Shown here: piece by piece, positions 14,908-24,095 of the stretch
How the letters are laid out: every line of letters starts with the position of its first letter
Numbering within the stretch: position 1 is the stretch's first letter
Assembly: GCA_965261165.1 (NCBI GenBank)
Contig: OZ253445.1
Span: 620,001-684,000 of the forward strand
DNA: 64,000 bases
Reading direction: 5' to 3'
DNA from: SMWN01 sp965261165
GTDB taxonomy: Bacteria > Pseudomonadota > Gammaproteobacteria > Eutrophobiales > Eutrophobiaceae
The notes under the pieces: model-generated
The model's input: only the letters and a program-made list of their open reading frames with translations
The model's database searches: none
What the model was told of the DNA's origin: nothing
Made by a program: the position numbers and the translations under genes

Positions 14908-16650
14908 TTATTTTAAGATGGGCTCTATATTTTCTATCATCAGCTGCAATTGGCGTCGCCCTCGGAATTCGTTGATATCCAGACGATAAACAGCATGTAT
15001 CCGTTTGGGTTTTTCTAACCATGCTTCATCAGTAAAATTAAATGCGATGGCATCAATAATCTTGCCTTGCCCCTTGCCATTCACTTGGGAACGTAGTTGT
15101 AGCTTTAGATGTTTTTCACCAACGATTCGGCTTTCGACCAGTTCGAACTCACCATCAAATTGAGGTTCTGGAAACCCCTGTCCCCACGGTCCTGCCTGCT
15201 GAATGTCATTGGCTAATCCGAAGGTAATCTCTGTTGCGAAAAGTTCTCCATCTGAAAGCAAATTCTCATTGAGATCTTCCTCAGCAATAAACCGCTTTAA
15301 TTCTTTATCGAAAGCTTGTTTGAAAGCTTCAAAATCTATTTCTTTAAGGCTCAAACCAGCAGCCATGGCATGGCCACCGAATTTATCGATTAAACCTGGA
15401 TTTTGTCCGGCGACAGTATCCAAAACGTCACGAATATGAACACAGGAGATTGAACGTGCAGAGCCTTTAATGAGTCCGCCCTTATCTTTAGCGAATATAA
15501 TCACTGGCCGGTGGAGCTTATCTTTTACTTTGGATGCGAGAATACCTATCACGCCTTGGTGCCAATCTTCGTTAAACAAACAAACTCCGAATGGCATTTC
15601 TGATTCATCCAGATCGAGTTCCGCGATATCCAGTAATGCTTGCTCCTGCATTTCATCCTGAATCTCACGCCTTTCTTTATTTAACTCATCGAGCTTTACA
15701 GCCATGTTTCTGGCTTGCATCTCATCGTCACTCATTAAACATTCAATACCCAATGACATATCACTTAATCGTCCGGCTGCATTTAACCTAGGTCCTACAG
15801 CAAAGCCCATATCCTGTGCTGTCACTCTTTCCAAGGTTCGATTTGCAGTCAATAACAATGCCTTGATGCCTAGACGACATTTTCCTGAACGAATACGCGC
15901 TAATCCTTGTGACACCAGTAAACGGTTATTTCGATCCATGGGTACAACATCAGCCACTGTGCCTAGGGCAACTAGATCCAGTAACTCTGCCAGATTGGGT
16001 TCATGTATTTCCTGCTCCTGAAACCATTTTTGTTCGCGAAGATGTGCTCTGAGAGCAACTAGGATATAAAAAATGACACCAACACCAGCTAACATCTTGC
16101 TTGGGAATTTATCACCGACCTGATTCGGATTCACAATGGCGTTGGCATTCGGTAATTGTTCACCGGGAATATGGTGATCGGTAATCAGCACATCAATACC
16201 TTTATCGCGTGCACGCTGAACGCCTTCTACACTGGAAATGCCGTTATCCACTGTCACCAAAAGATCGGGGCTCATTTCATCTGCCACTTCGACTATTTCC
16301 GGACTTAAACCGTAGCCAAACTCAAAACGATTTGGCACAACATAAACCACATCCGTTGCGCCCATTTGCCTTAGACCTTGCAGACCCACTGCACAACTAG
16401 TGGCACCATCAGCATCAAAATCTGCAACGATCAATATTCTTTTATTTTCCTTAATAGCCTCTGTCAACAACAAAACACTCTCATGGATATTACTCAAGTT
16501 TTCATAGGGTAATAATTTTTTTAAGGAATAATTCAGATCATCAGCTATTTTAATATTACGGGCTGCATAGATGCGCTTTAAAACTGGATGAATATCATCT
16601 GGCAAATCAATTGCTTCAGTGACAGCACGACGTTTAATTTCAGGAGGCAT
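14908..16650 (-). CDS. recJ: single-stranded-DNA-specific exonuclease RecJ
   Basis: The product has 580 residues, the usual length. It contains the DHH phosphoesterase motifs ILIVADFDADGATSCAVG, LLVTVDNGISS and LITDHHIPGEQLPNANAIV, then the DHHA1 region with GGLIKGSARSI and DKFGGHAMAAGLSL. It degrades single-stranded DNA 5' to 3' in recombinational and mismatch repair. It is followed upstream by rpfE and preceded downstream by the galE insertion. The recJ-rpfE pair is conserved in Xanthomonadales and some relatives. Confidence 0.97.
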   Translation of the reverse strand: MPPEIKRRAVTEAIDLPDDIHPVLKRIYAARNIKIADDLNYSLKKLLPYENLSNIHESVLLLTEAIKENKRILIVADFDADGATSCAVGLQGLRQMGATDVVYVVPNRFEFGYGLSPEIVEVADEMSPDLLVTVDNGISSVEGVQRARDKGIDVLITDHHIPGEQLPNANAIVNPNQVGDKFPSKMLAGVGVIFYILVALRAHLREQKWFQEQEIHEPNLAELLDLVALGTVADVVPMDRNNRLLVSQGLARIRSGKCRLGIKALLLTANRTLERVTAQDMGFAVGPRLNAAGRLSDMSLGIECLMSDDEMQARNMAVKLDELNKERREIQDEMQEQALLDIAELDLDESEMPFGVCLFNEDWHQGVIGILASKVKDKLHRPVIIFAKDKGGLIKGSARSISCVHIRDVLDTVAGQNPGLIDKFGGHAMAAGLSLKEIDFEAFKQAFDKELKRFIAEEDLNENLLSDGELFATEITFGLANDIQQAGPWGQGFPEPQFDGEFELVESRIVGEKHLKLQLRSQVNGKGQGKIIDAIAFNFTDEAWLEKPKRIHAVYRLDINEFRGRRQLQLMIENIEPILK

Positions 16651-16666
16651 ACTTATTAAAAATAAG

Positions 16667-17686
16667 TTATTGACAATAAGTTAAGAATGGTCTTTTTCTC
16701 CGCCAGAATTTTTTGTATGAAGATCTTGTTATCAATAGCTTATTTTTACCTGTTAGCAAAATCAACTCAGCCAGTTCGTTTAGTTTGAGTAAATTCTCAA
16801 TCTCAGCAAACCATTCTTCTTCTAGATAGCCAATAAAATCCTGCCAACCATTATGATCAAAATATTGTTGATGTCGTAGACCAAAAGAAATCACAGCCAA
16901 TATATTATCCCGTTCTTCAGTCCTATTAATGAGTGCCCCGAGTGAGCTAGGTAAATCTGCATAAGGAGATTTTGTCAGGATAGATAAACCCTGAGTGGTA
17001 ACTTCATCAGCGAACACGCGTGACCATATCTGCTTTTTAACTTTAGGCAATTCGCCTGCCCCCCATAACCAGACACCATTGATGGGCAGCTCACCACTCC
17101 GTTCGCGTTGCTCATTCAAGGGACAGTTGTGCAAACTCATCTGAGCTTCATTGGAGATTTGATCCCATGAAATTTTATTATCACCATTGGCTAAGTTTTG
17201 ATCTATATCGTTCCCGACCACTTCATGTATTGGCGTGACGTTTATCTCAGGTAACTTTTTTAACTTTAAGTACCAACGATTGGTAGTAGGCACTTCAAGC
17301 TCTATTTCTCTCTCAGTAAATACCCGCTGAAGATCGGCAGCAAATATTAGTGCCTCATGTTTTTCAAGATTGAATGAAGAATTGTCCAACAGCACAACGG
17401 CATCACGTTCTGGACGGAGATGAACGGGATCAGCTCGCATCCACACTCCTTTAAGATCATGATCATCATCAACAAGACGAGTAACTGCCGCAACCGGATA
17501 ATCATGATCCTGTTTTGGGAAACCAAATAACTGGAACAGGGTTTGGGTAAAACCCATACCTTGAATATTTTTTGATGAGCCAAATCTAAAATAGTTTTCT
17601 ATAACAGGAACATCCGGTGTTATTCCAGAAGGTGTTTCGCTTACGGGGCCGAAAAATCCTGGAACGAAAAGTGTCAGCTTACGCAT
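16667..17686 (-). CDS. rpfE: RpfE-type protein (COG4255, phosphoglycerate-mutase-like)
   Basis: Started at MRKLTLFVPGFFGPVSETP (17686), the product has 339 residues; the longer frame adds an unlikely hydrophobic leader. It has the features of this poorly characterised family: LFVPGFFGP at the N-terminus, VWMRADPVHLRPERDAVVLLD, LPINGVWLWGAGELP and VISFGLRHQQYFDHNGWQ. The family resembles cofactor-independent phosphoglycerate mutase/alkaline phosphatase folds, but the activity is unknown; in Xanthomonas the gene lies in the rpf region beside recJ. It lies 16 bases upstream of recJ. Confidence 0.75.
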   Translation of the reverse strand: MRKLTLFVPGFFGPVSETPSGITPDVPVIENYFRFGSSKNIQGMGFTQTLFQLFGFPKQDHDYPVAAVTRLVDDDHDLKGVWMRADPVHLRPERDAVVLLDNSSFNLEKHEALIFAADLQRVFTEREIELEVPTTNRWYLKLKKLPEINVTPIHEVVGNDIDQNLANGDNKISWDQISNEAQMSLHNCPLNEQRERSGELPINGVWLWGAGELPKVKKQIWSRVFADEVTTQGLSILTKSPYADLPSSLGALINRTEERDNILAVISFGLRHQQYFDHNGWQDFIGYLEEEWFAEIENLLKLNELAELILLTGKNKLLITRSSYKKFWRRKRPFLTYCQ

Positions 17687-17769
17687 TTTTTGGCATGTAA
17701 AAAGTCGGACGTGAAAGATGAAAAGACGAAAAAGAGAAACACACAATTTAACTCTTCATCTCAAAAGCA

Positions 17770-18909
17770 TTACATATTATCTATAATTGCTTTTTTAACT
17801 TCTTCTATCTCAGCATTAATCTTCACTACCGCTGCTGTACTTTGTGCAATGGCAGTATCAGGATCTTTCAAACCATGTCCAGTTAAAGTACAGACAATGG
17901 TGCTACCTTCCGGTATTTTTCCAGACTTGATATCACACATTGCACCAGCCAACGATGTTGCTGATGCTGGCTCACAAAAGACACCTTCATTTTCTGCCAA
18001 AAGCTTTTGTGCGGCCAGAATTTTTTCATCATCACATTCATCAAACCAGCCGCCTGATTCTTTATTTACAATCCATGCATTATCCCAGGATTGGGGATGA
18101 CCAATACGGATGGCTGTCGCAACTGTTTCTGGATCATCGACCATTGCCCCCCGCATGAATGGTGCAGAACCACTCGCCTGATAACCCACCATCTTTGGTT
18201 TAATACCTGAAAGTGGACCACCTGCATAACGACAATGTCCATCACACAAACTACAGGCATCGGTAACATGACCACAGTCATCTGCCGCATATTCACTATA
18301 ACCAATCCAATGCGCAGTAATATTGCCTGCATTCCCCACTGGCAAACAATGAAAGTCTGGCGCTCTTTCCAGTTCCTCTACAATTTCAAATGCGGCTGTT
18401 TTCTGTCCTTGTAATCGATAAGGGTTAATTGAATTAACAATCGTCACGGGTGCTTCACTAGCTACTTCCTTGACCAATCTCATACCATCATCAAAATTAC
18501 CTTTGACCTGAATAATCACAGCGCCTTTCATCATTGCCTGGGCTAATTTACCTTGAGCAATCTTGCCTTCAGGGATTAAAACAAAGGCAACAATCCCTGC
18601 GCGAGCAGCATAGGCCGCGGCAGATGCAGATGTATTGCCAGTCGACGCGCATATAATCGCCTTTGATCCTCCTTCAACGGCCTTGGTAACAGCCATGGTC
18701 ATACCGCGGTCTTTGAAAGAACCTGTGGGATTCAGGCCTTCATACTTCACATAAATATCAACATCTTTGCCCAGTAAACGAGGAATATTATTTAATTTTA
18801 TCAAAGGGGTGCTGCCTTCGCCTAAACTAATGATACGTGCGTCGTCACTGACTGGCAAACGATCACGATAGCGGTCTATTAATCCGGTATAGCATTGGCG
18901 AAATGTCAT
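17770..18909 (-). CDS. thrC: threonine synthase
   Basis: The product has 379 residues. PLP-binding Lys66 lies in NPTGSFKDRGMTMAV, and the phosphate-binding loop and Ser/Thr-rich ICASTGNTSASAAAYAA follow. It converts O-phosphohomoserine to threonine. It overlaps hom by four bases (ATGA), forming the hom-thrC operon. Residues ~210-230 contain an inserted loop DDCGHVTDACSLCDGHCRY with four clustered cysteines (C212, C219, C222, C226) that I do not associate with ordinary threonine synthases. Confidence 0.95.
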   Translation of the reverse strand: MTFRQCYTGLIDRYRDRLPVSDDARIISLGEGSTPLIKLNNIPRLLGKDVDIYVKYEGLNPTGSFKDRGMTMAVTKAVEGGSKAIICASTGNTSASAAAYAARAGIVAFVLIPEGKIAQGKLAQAMMKGAVIIQVKGNFDDGMRLVKEVASEAPVTIVNSINPYRLQGQKTAAFEIVEELERAPDFHCLPVGNAGNITAHWIGYSEYAADDCGHVTDACSLCDGHCRYAGGPLSGIKPKMVGYQASGSAPFMRGAMVDDPETVATAIRIGHPQSWDNAWIVNKESGGWFDECDDEKILAAQKLLAENEGVFCEPASATSLAGAMCDIKSGKIPEGSTIVCTLTGHGLKDPDTAIAQSTAAVVKINAEIEEVKKAIIDNM

Positions 18910-20219
18910 GACAATGTTTCCATCCGGATACGTGTAATGTCGCCCTCTACCACATCAATATCTTTAATCTTTGCAATGGCTTCATTCATATTAATTTCCT
19001 GCACACGTTGTGTCAGAAAAATAATCGGCACATGTGTTGCGCCAGCTTCAGGTTCTTTTTGCAGAATGGCTTCAATACTGATGCCAGAATCTCCAAGAAT
19101 TGTTGTGACTTCAGCCAGCACACCCGGTCGGTCGATTGCCTGCATGCGCAAATAATAGGCCGTTTCCACTTCTTCCATGGGCAATACAGGCGTATCCGAT
19201 AATTCATCTGGCTGGAATGCCAAATGTGGCACACGATTTTCAGGATCACTGGTCAAAGCACGAACAATATCCACGATATCAGCAATCACGGCTGAAGCAG
19301 TCGGTTCCGAACCCGCGCCTGCACCGTAATAAAGTGTCGGCCCTACAGCATCACCTTTAACTAATACGGCATTCATCACACCATCTACATTGGCAATCAA
19401 TTGACGATGAGGAATCAAGGTTGAATGCACACGCATCTCAATACCATTATTTGTTTTACGCGTAATACCTAAATGTTTAATTCGATAACCCAGCTCAGAG
19501 GCATAAACCATATCCTGCTGTTCAATCTTACCGATACCTTCGATATAGGTTTTATCAAACTGAAGCGGAATACCAAAAGCAATCGAGCCGATAATAGTTA
19601 ACTTATGTGCGGCATCAATACCTTCGACATCAAATGTAGGATCAGCCTCCGCATAACCTAGTGCCTGGGCTTCTTTTAGTACATCACCGAAGTCTCTGCC
19701 CTTCTCGTACATCTCGGTCAGGATAAAATTACCTGTGCCGTTGATAATACCTGCAGCCCATTGGATCCGATTGGCTGTCAAGCCTTCACGCATGGCCTTA
19801 ATGATTGGGATGCCCCCAGCAACAGCAGCTTCAAATGCAACAATAATACCTTTCTCCTGAGCAGCCGCAAAGATCTCATCGCCATGCATGGCGATCAAAG
19901 CTTTGTTTGCAGTGACAACATGCTTGCCATTTTTAATTGCTTCTAGAACCAGCTCTTTTGCCGGGGAATAATCGCCGATGAGTTCAACAACAATTTCGAC
20001 ATCAGGATCATTAACAACGGCAAATGCATCGTCGGATATTTTTTCAATATTATCCAGGCCTACAATTGCATCTGCATTGTATTCTTTTGCAGCAGCATGG
20101 CTAATTTGAATCCCACGACCAGCACGACGTGCAATCTCTTCAGCGTTCCGACCTAACACACTGACGGTACCACCGCCAACGGTACCCAAGCCTAATAACC
20201 CTACCTTAACTGGCTTCAT
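18906..20219 (-). CDS. hom: homoserine dehydrogenase
   Basis: The product has 437 residues. The N-terminal NAD(P) fold begins VGLLGLGTVGGGTVSVL. The catalytic region includes VTANKALIAMHGDEIF and GIINGTGNFILTEMYEKG ... AEADPTFDVEGIDAAHK. The C-terminal ~80 residues form an ACT domain (YYLRMQAIDRPGVLAEVT) expected to mediate feedback inhibition by threonine. It reduces aspartate semialdehyde to homoserine. It overlaps thrC at 18906-18909 and follows the aminotransferase gene on the same strand. Confidence 0.97.
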   Translation of the reverse strand: MKPVKVGLLGLGTVGGGTVSVLGRNAEEIARRAGRGIQISHAAAKEYNADAIVGLDNIEKISDDAFAVVNDPDVEIVVELIGDYSPAKELVLEAIKNGKHVVTANKALIAMHGDEIFAAAQEKGIIVAFEAAVAGGIPIIKAMREGLTANRIQWAAGIINGTGNFILTEMYEKGRDFGDVLKEAQALGYAEADPTFDVEGIDAAHKLTIIGSIAFGIPLQFDKTYIEGIGKIEQQDMVYASELGYRIKHLGITRKTNNGIEMRVHSTLIPHRQLIANVDGVMNAVLVKGDAVGPTLYYGAGAGSEPTASAVIADIVDIVRALTSDPENRVPHLAFQPDELSDTPVLPMEEVETAYYLRMQAIDRPGVLAEVTTILGDSGISIEAILQKEPEAGATHVPIIFLTQRVQEINMNEAIAKIKDIDVVEGDITRIRMETLS

Positions 20220-20289
20220 AACTTCTCTTCTCTCTTCATGACCGCCACGAATAGCGGGATACTGACAATGCGGAGACAGCTGCCAGTGC

Positions 20290-21543
20290 TTATTTTTCGG
20301 ATGCTACTGATGCAACTTCGCCTTGTAGCATCGCTTGAATACCACAAATACTCTGGTTTGTTCTTTCTTCATCTTCAATCAAGGCAAAACGAACGTATTT
20401 ATCGCCATAGTCACCAAAGCCTACGCCAGGTGAAACAGAAACTTTTGCATCAATCAATAGTTTCTTGGAAAATTCCAGAGAACCCATATGTTGAAATTGT
20501 TCAGGAATTTTGGCCCAGACAAACATCGTGGCTTTAGGTTTTTCAACCCTCCACCCAGCTGCATTCAGACCATCACATAAAATATTTCTTCGATGTTGAT
20601 ACATACTGCAAATATCGCTGACGCATTGTTGGTCTTCTTCCAATGCCGCGATTGCTGCAATCTGAATCGGCACAAATAAACCATAATCAAGATAGGACTT
20701 CATTCTTGTCAAGGCATTTACCAGTGTCTGATTACCAACCATAAAACCAATGCGCCAACCGGGCATATTGTAACTTTTAGATAATGAGAAAAATTCTACA
20801 GCAATATCTTTGGCGCCAGGGACTTCCAAAATTGAAGGCGCTTTGTAACCGTCAAAAACGATATCGGCATAAGCCAAATCCTGAATCACCCAAATACCAT
20901 GCTCTTTAGCAATTTCAATGACGCGTTCAAAAAATACCAGATCAACACACTGTGCTGTCGGGTTACTGGGGAAATTGATCAATAACATTTTTGGTTTCGG
21001 CAAAGTGTTTTTGATTGACCTTTTCAGTTCTTCAAAAAAATTGGCATCTAGGCCTATTGGCACATGTAAAACATCTGCGCCCGCAATAATAAATCCATAA
21101 GGATGGATCGGGTAAGAAGGGTTTGGTACTAGAACTGTATCGCCTTTATCGACCACAGCCATGGCCAAATGTGCCAGACCTTCTTTGGAACCTATGGTAA
21201 CGATCGCTTCTGTTTCAGGATCCAGATCAATGTCATAACGGTTTTTGTACCAGTTACAAATTGCTTCACGTAATGGCGTAATCCCGCGTGACAGGGAATA
21301 ACGATGCATCTCTTCGTGCTTGGATGCCTCAACCATTGCCTCAACGATATGTTTGGGCGTAGGCTGATCGGGATTGCCCATCCCGAAATCAATAATATCC
21401 TCGCCTTGTTGGCGCATTTCCATCTTCAAATTGTTAACAATATTGAAGATGTACGGTGGTAATCGCTGTATTCTTGAAAATTCTTCGTTCAACTGACAAT
21501 CCGTTAACTTGCTTAAAAAAACGCTTAAGTATACGGCATGCAT
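20290..21543 (-). CDS. alaC: alanine/aspartate-type aminotransferase, AlaC-like
   Basis: The product has up to 417 residues. Conservation begins at LNEEFSRIQRLPPYIFNI (TTG at 21492, about 400 residues), so either the TTG or the ATG at 21543 is the start. It is a fold-type I PLP enzyme with FGMGNPDQPTPKHIVEAM, INFPSNPTAQCVD, the PLP lysine in EFFSLSKSYNMPGWRIGF and the C-terminal VRFALIEDEERT. It probably transfers amino groups to pyruvate. The clustering alaC-hom-thrC is common in proteobacteria. Confidence 0.9.
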   Translation of the reverse strand: MHAVYLSVFLSKLTDCQLNEEFSRIQRLPPYIFNIVNNLKMEMRQQGEDIIDFGMGNPDQPTPKHIVEAMVEASKHEEMHRYSLSRGITPLREAICNWYKNRYDIDLDPETEAIVTIGSKEGLAHLAMAVVDKGDTVLVPNPSYPIHPYGFIIAGADVLHVPIGLDANFFEELKRSIKNTLPKPKMLLINFPSNPTAQCVDLVFFERVIEIAKEHGIWVIQDLAYADIVFDGYKAPSILEVPGAKDIAVEFFSLSKSYNMPGWRIGFMVGNQTLVNALTRMKSYLDYGLFVPIQIAAIAALEEDQQCVSDICSMYQHRRNILCDGLNAAGWRVEKPKATMFVWAKIPEQFQHMGSLEFSKKLLIDAKVSVSPGVGFGDYGDKYVRFALIEDEERTNQSICGIQAMLQGEVASVASEK

Positions 21544-21592
21544 GGGATAGAGTCATTTCTGGTAATCTATTTAATTTACACAAAAAATATTT

Positions 21593-22408
21593 ATGATAAA
21601 AGTTGCTTCAATCCAGATGATTTCCACTGCGAATGTGGATGAAAACCTAAAATCTGCATCGAAATTAATCACCCAGGCTATCAAGCAAGGCGCAAAATTC
21701 CTGCTTTTACCTGAGAATTTCCCGCTCATGGGTCAGAATGAATACGATAAGGTGGCCATTCTGGAGTCTTTTGGACAGGGGCCAATACAGGATTTCCTTT
21801 CTGAACAGTCACGAAAACACGGGGTCTGGCTAATGGGCGGCACCATTTCCTTAGAGGCATCCGTCGCCAATAAGGTTCGCTCTGCCTGCCTGCTTTATGA
21901 TTCGGAAGGAAACTGCGCTTTCAGATACGACAAGATTCATTTATTCGATGTCACAGTCGATGAAGATAGCGAAGAAAGCTATAAGGAATCCAACTCAATG
22001 GAAGCTGGTGATGAGATCGTGGTAGCCGAAACACCATTTGGAAACATAGGCATGTCTATCTGTTATGACCTGCGTTTCCCTGAGCTATATCGAGCCATGC
22101 ATGACAAAAATGTAAATATCATTACAGTTCCCTCCGCATTCACAGCGACTACAGGTGAGGCACATTGGGAATCTCTACTCCGCAGTCGTGCAATCGAGAA
22201 CCTTTGCTACGTCATTGCGTCCAATCAGGGAGGGGAACATATAAATGCTCGAGAAACCTGGGGGCATAGTATGATTATTGACCCGTGGGGGAATATTCTT
22301 AATCGTGTTGAGAAAGGATCGGGCTTTGCCATTGCAGATATTGATTTGGAAAAACAGGAAAATTTACGCAAAAATTTTCCTTGCCTAAGTCATAGAATAG
22401 TGACCTAA
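21593..22408 (+). CDS. carbon-nitrogen hydrolase (Nit family)
   Basis: The product has 271 residues, a normal Nit length. The catalytic triad is visible: Glu in FLLLPENFPLMG, Lys in RYDKIHLFDV and Cys in GMSICYDLRFPELYRAM. The C-terminal region has SNQGGEHINARETWGHS and MIIDPWGNIL. This group hydrolyses deaminated glutathione (amidase repair) or related amides. It lies upstream of tldD on the plus strand, as in many gammaproteobacteria. The last codons lie in a 20-bp tandem duplication. Confidence 0.92.
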   Translation: MIKVASIQMISTANVDENLKSASKLITQAIKQGAKFLLLPENFPLMGQNEYDKVAILESFGQGPIQDFLSEQSRKHGVWLMGGTISLEASVANKVRSACLLYDSEGNCAFRYDKIHLFDVTVDEDSEESYKESNSMEAGDEIVVAETPFGNIGMSICYDLRFPELYRAMHDKNVNIITVPSAFTATTGEAHWESLLRSRAIENLCYVIASNQGGEHINARETWGHSMIIDPWGNILNRVEKGSGFAIADIDLEKQENLRKNFPCLSHRIVT

Positions 22409-22423
22409 GTCATAGAATAGTGA
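22384..22423. repeat. 20-bp perfect tandem duplication at the nitrilase stop
   Basis: CCTAAGTCATAGAATAGTGA occurs twice in direct succession (22384-22403, 22404-22423). The first copy encodes the final residues LSHRIVT of the nitrilase; the stop (ACC TAA) is created at the copy boundary. It looks like a recent slippage or duplication event. Confidence 0.9.
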
Positions 22424-22472
22424 TATAGGGTAATTAACTAAAATACTTTCAAATACTGGAATAAAAAAACGC

Positions 22473-23915
22473 ATGAGTAACGCACTAAAAATCGCTAAAT
22501 CACATTTACTGGATAACAACGGCCTGGATAACAATGATATTCAAAAAATACTAGATCAGTTAATGACTCATGATATTGATGATGCCGATCTGTATTTCGA
22601 ATCATCTCGTGCTGAATCTTGGGTATTGGAAGACGGTATCGTTAAAGAAGGTTCACATAGCATTGATCAAGGTGTTGGCGTACGTGCAATCAGTGGTGAA
22701 AAAACCGGCTTCGCCTACTCCGATGAAATTGTTTTACCTGCATTAAGTAATGCGGCAACGGCTGCATGTGCCATCGCGCGGAGTGGCGGGAAAGGCAAGC
22801 TTCAAGCTTGGAAACAACAGTCACAGTCCTTACTTCATCAACCGCTTGACCCACTGACATCGATCAGCGCCGAGCAGAAAGTCGAGTTACTGAAAAAAAT
22901 TGATCAACGAACAAGACAAAAAGATCATCGTGTAAAACAGGTAATGATTGGACTCACGGGTTTGCATAACACCATCCTGATTGCTGGTAGTGATGGCACG
23001 TTTGCCGGGGATATACGGCCACTTGTCAGACTAAATATCAATGTCATCGTCGAAGAGAACAGCCGCTTCGAAAAAGGCGGTTCGGGTGGTGGTGGTCGTT
23101 TTGCCTATGAATATTTTCTTAATAATGAACTTACTGATTCCTATATTGATGAAGCAGTTTCTCAAGCTTTAATAAATCTGGATGCCGTCGCAGCACCTGC
23201 AGGTAATATGACAGTGGTACTCGGTTCAGGTTGGCCAGGCATTCTTCTACATGAAGCCATTGGACATGGTCTTGAAGGTGATTTTAATCGCAAAAGAACA
23301 TCAGCTTTTTCTGGACGCATCGGTCAACGTGTCGCAACCCCTGAAGTCACCATTGTCGACGATGGCACCATCACGGATCGTCGTGGTTCATTAAATATTG
23401 ATGATGAAGGCACCAGAACTGAAAGTACAACCTTGATCGAGCACGGCATATTAGTTAATTACATGCAGGACAAACAGAATGCGAAACTAATGGGAATGAA
23501 GCCTACCGGTAATGGCCGACGCGAATCTTATGCGCATCTACCCATGCCGCGCATGACAAATACTTATATGCTCGCAGGTAAAGAAGATCCTGAAGATATT
23601 ATTAAGTCTGTTAAAAAAGGTATCTATGCCGTGCAGTTTGGTGGCGGACAAGTCGATATTACCAACGGCAAATTTGTCTTTAGTGCTAGCCAGGCCTATC
23701 TCATTAAAGACGGCAAAATAACCGCGCCGGTCAAAGGTGCAACGATCATTGGTAACGGCCCGGATGTATTAACCCGAGTGTCTATGGTCGGTAATGACAT
23801 GGCACTGGATTCAGGCATAGGAACTTGTGGCAAAGATGGACAGTCCGTGCCTGTCGGTGTCGGTCAACCGACTATGCGTATTGACGATCTGACTGTAGGC
23901 GGAACGTCAACATAG
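22473..23915 (+). CDS. tldD: metalloprotease TldD
   Basis: The product has 480 residues, the typical length. The catalytic zinc motif HExxxH is in GILLHEAIGHGLEGDFNRK, preceded by GSGGGGRFAYEYF and followed by the conserved LINYMQD-like and GGGQVDITNGKFVFSASQAY segments. TldD acts with TldE/PmbA on peptide substrates such as microcin precursors; TldE is not in this window. It lies 65 bases downstream of the nitrilase gene on the same strand. Confidence 0.97.
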   Translation: MSNALKIAKSHLLDNNGLDNNDIQKILDQLMTHDIDDADLYFESSRAESWVLEDGIVKEGSHSIDQGVGVRAISGEKTGFAYSDEIVLPALSNAATAACAIARSGGKGKLQAWKQQSQSLLHQPLDPLTSISAEQKVELLKKIDQRTRQKDHRVKQVMIGLTGLHNTILIAGSDGTFAGDIRPLVRLNINVIVEENSRFEKGGSGGGGRFAYEYFLNNELTDSYIDEAVSQALINLDAVAAPAGNMTVVLGSGWPGILLHEAIGHGLEGDFNRKRTSAFSGRIGQRVATPEVTIVDDGTITDRRGSLNIDDEGTRTESTTLIEHGILVNYMQDKQNAKLMGMKPTGNGRRESYAHLPMPRMTNTYMLAGKEDPEDIIKSVKKGIYAVQFGGGQVDITNGKFVFSASQAYLIKDGKITAPVKGATIIGNGPDVLTRVSMVGNDMALDSGIGTCGKDGQSVPVGVGQPTMRIDDLTVGGTST

Positions 23916-24095
23916 AATGATAAGGACTCATCTTAAGTCATACATTAATAATTTTTTGGTGCTATCAATTTTAATATTAAGTTTATGAAGCATTACTGGC
24001 CTGGTTGACTATAACTGAACTATTCAAAATCATTGGCTTGTAAAACAATCACCGTAAATACCTCAATAATCTGCCCGAGGTAGGTTTCCGCATAA

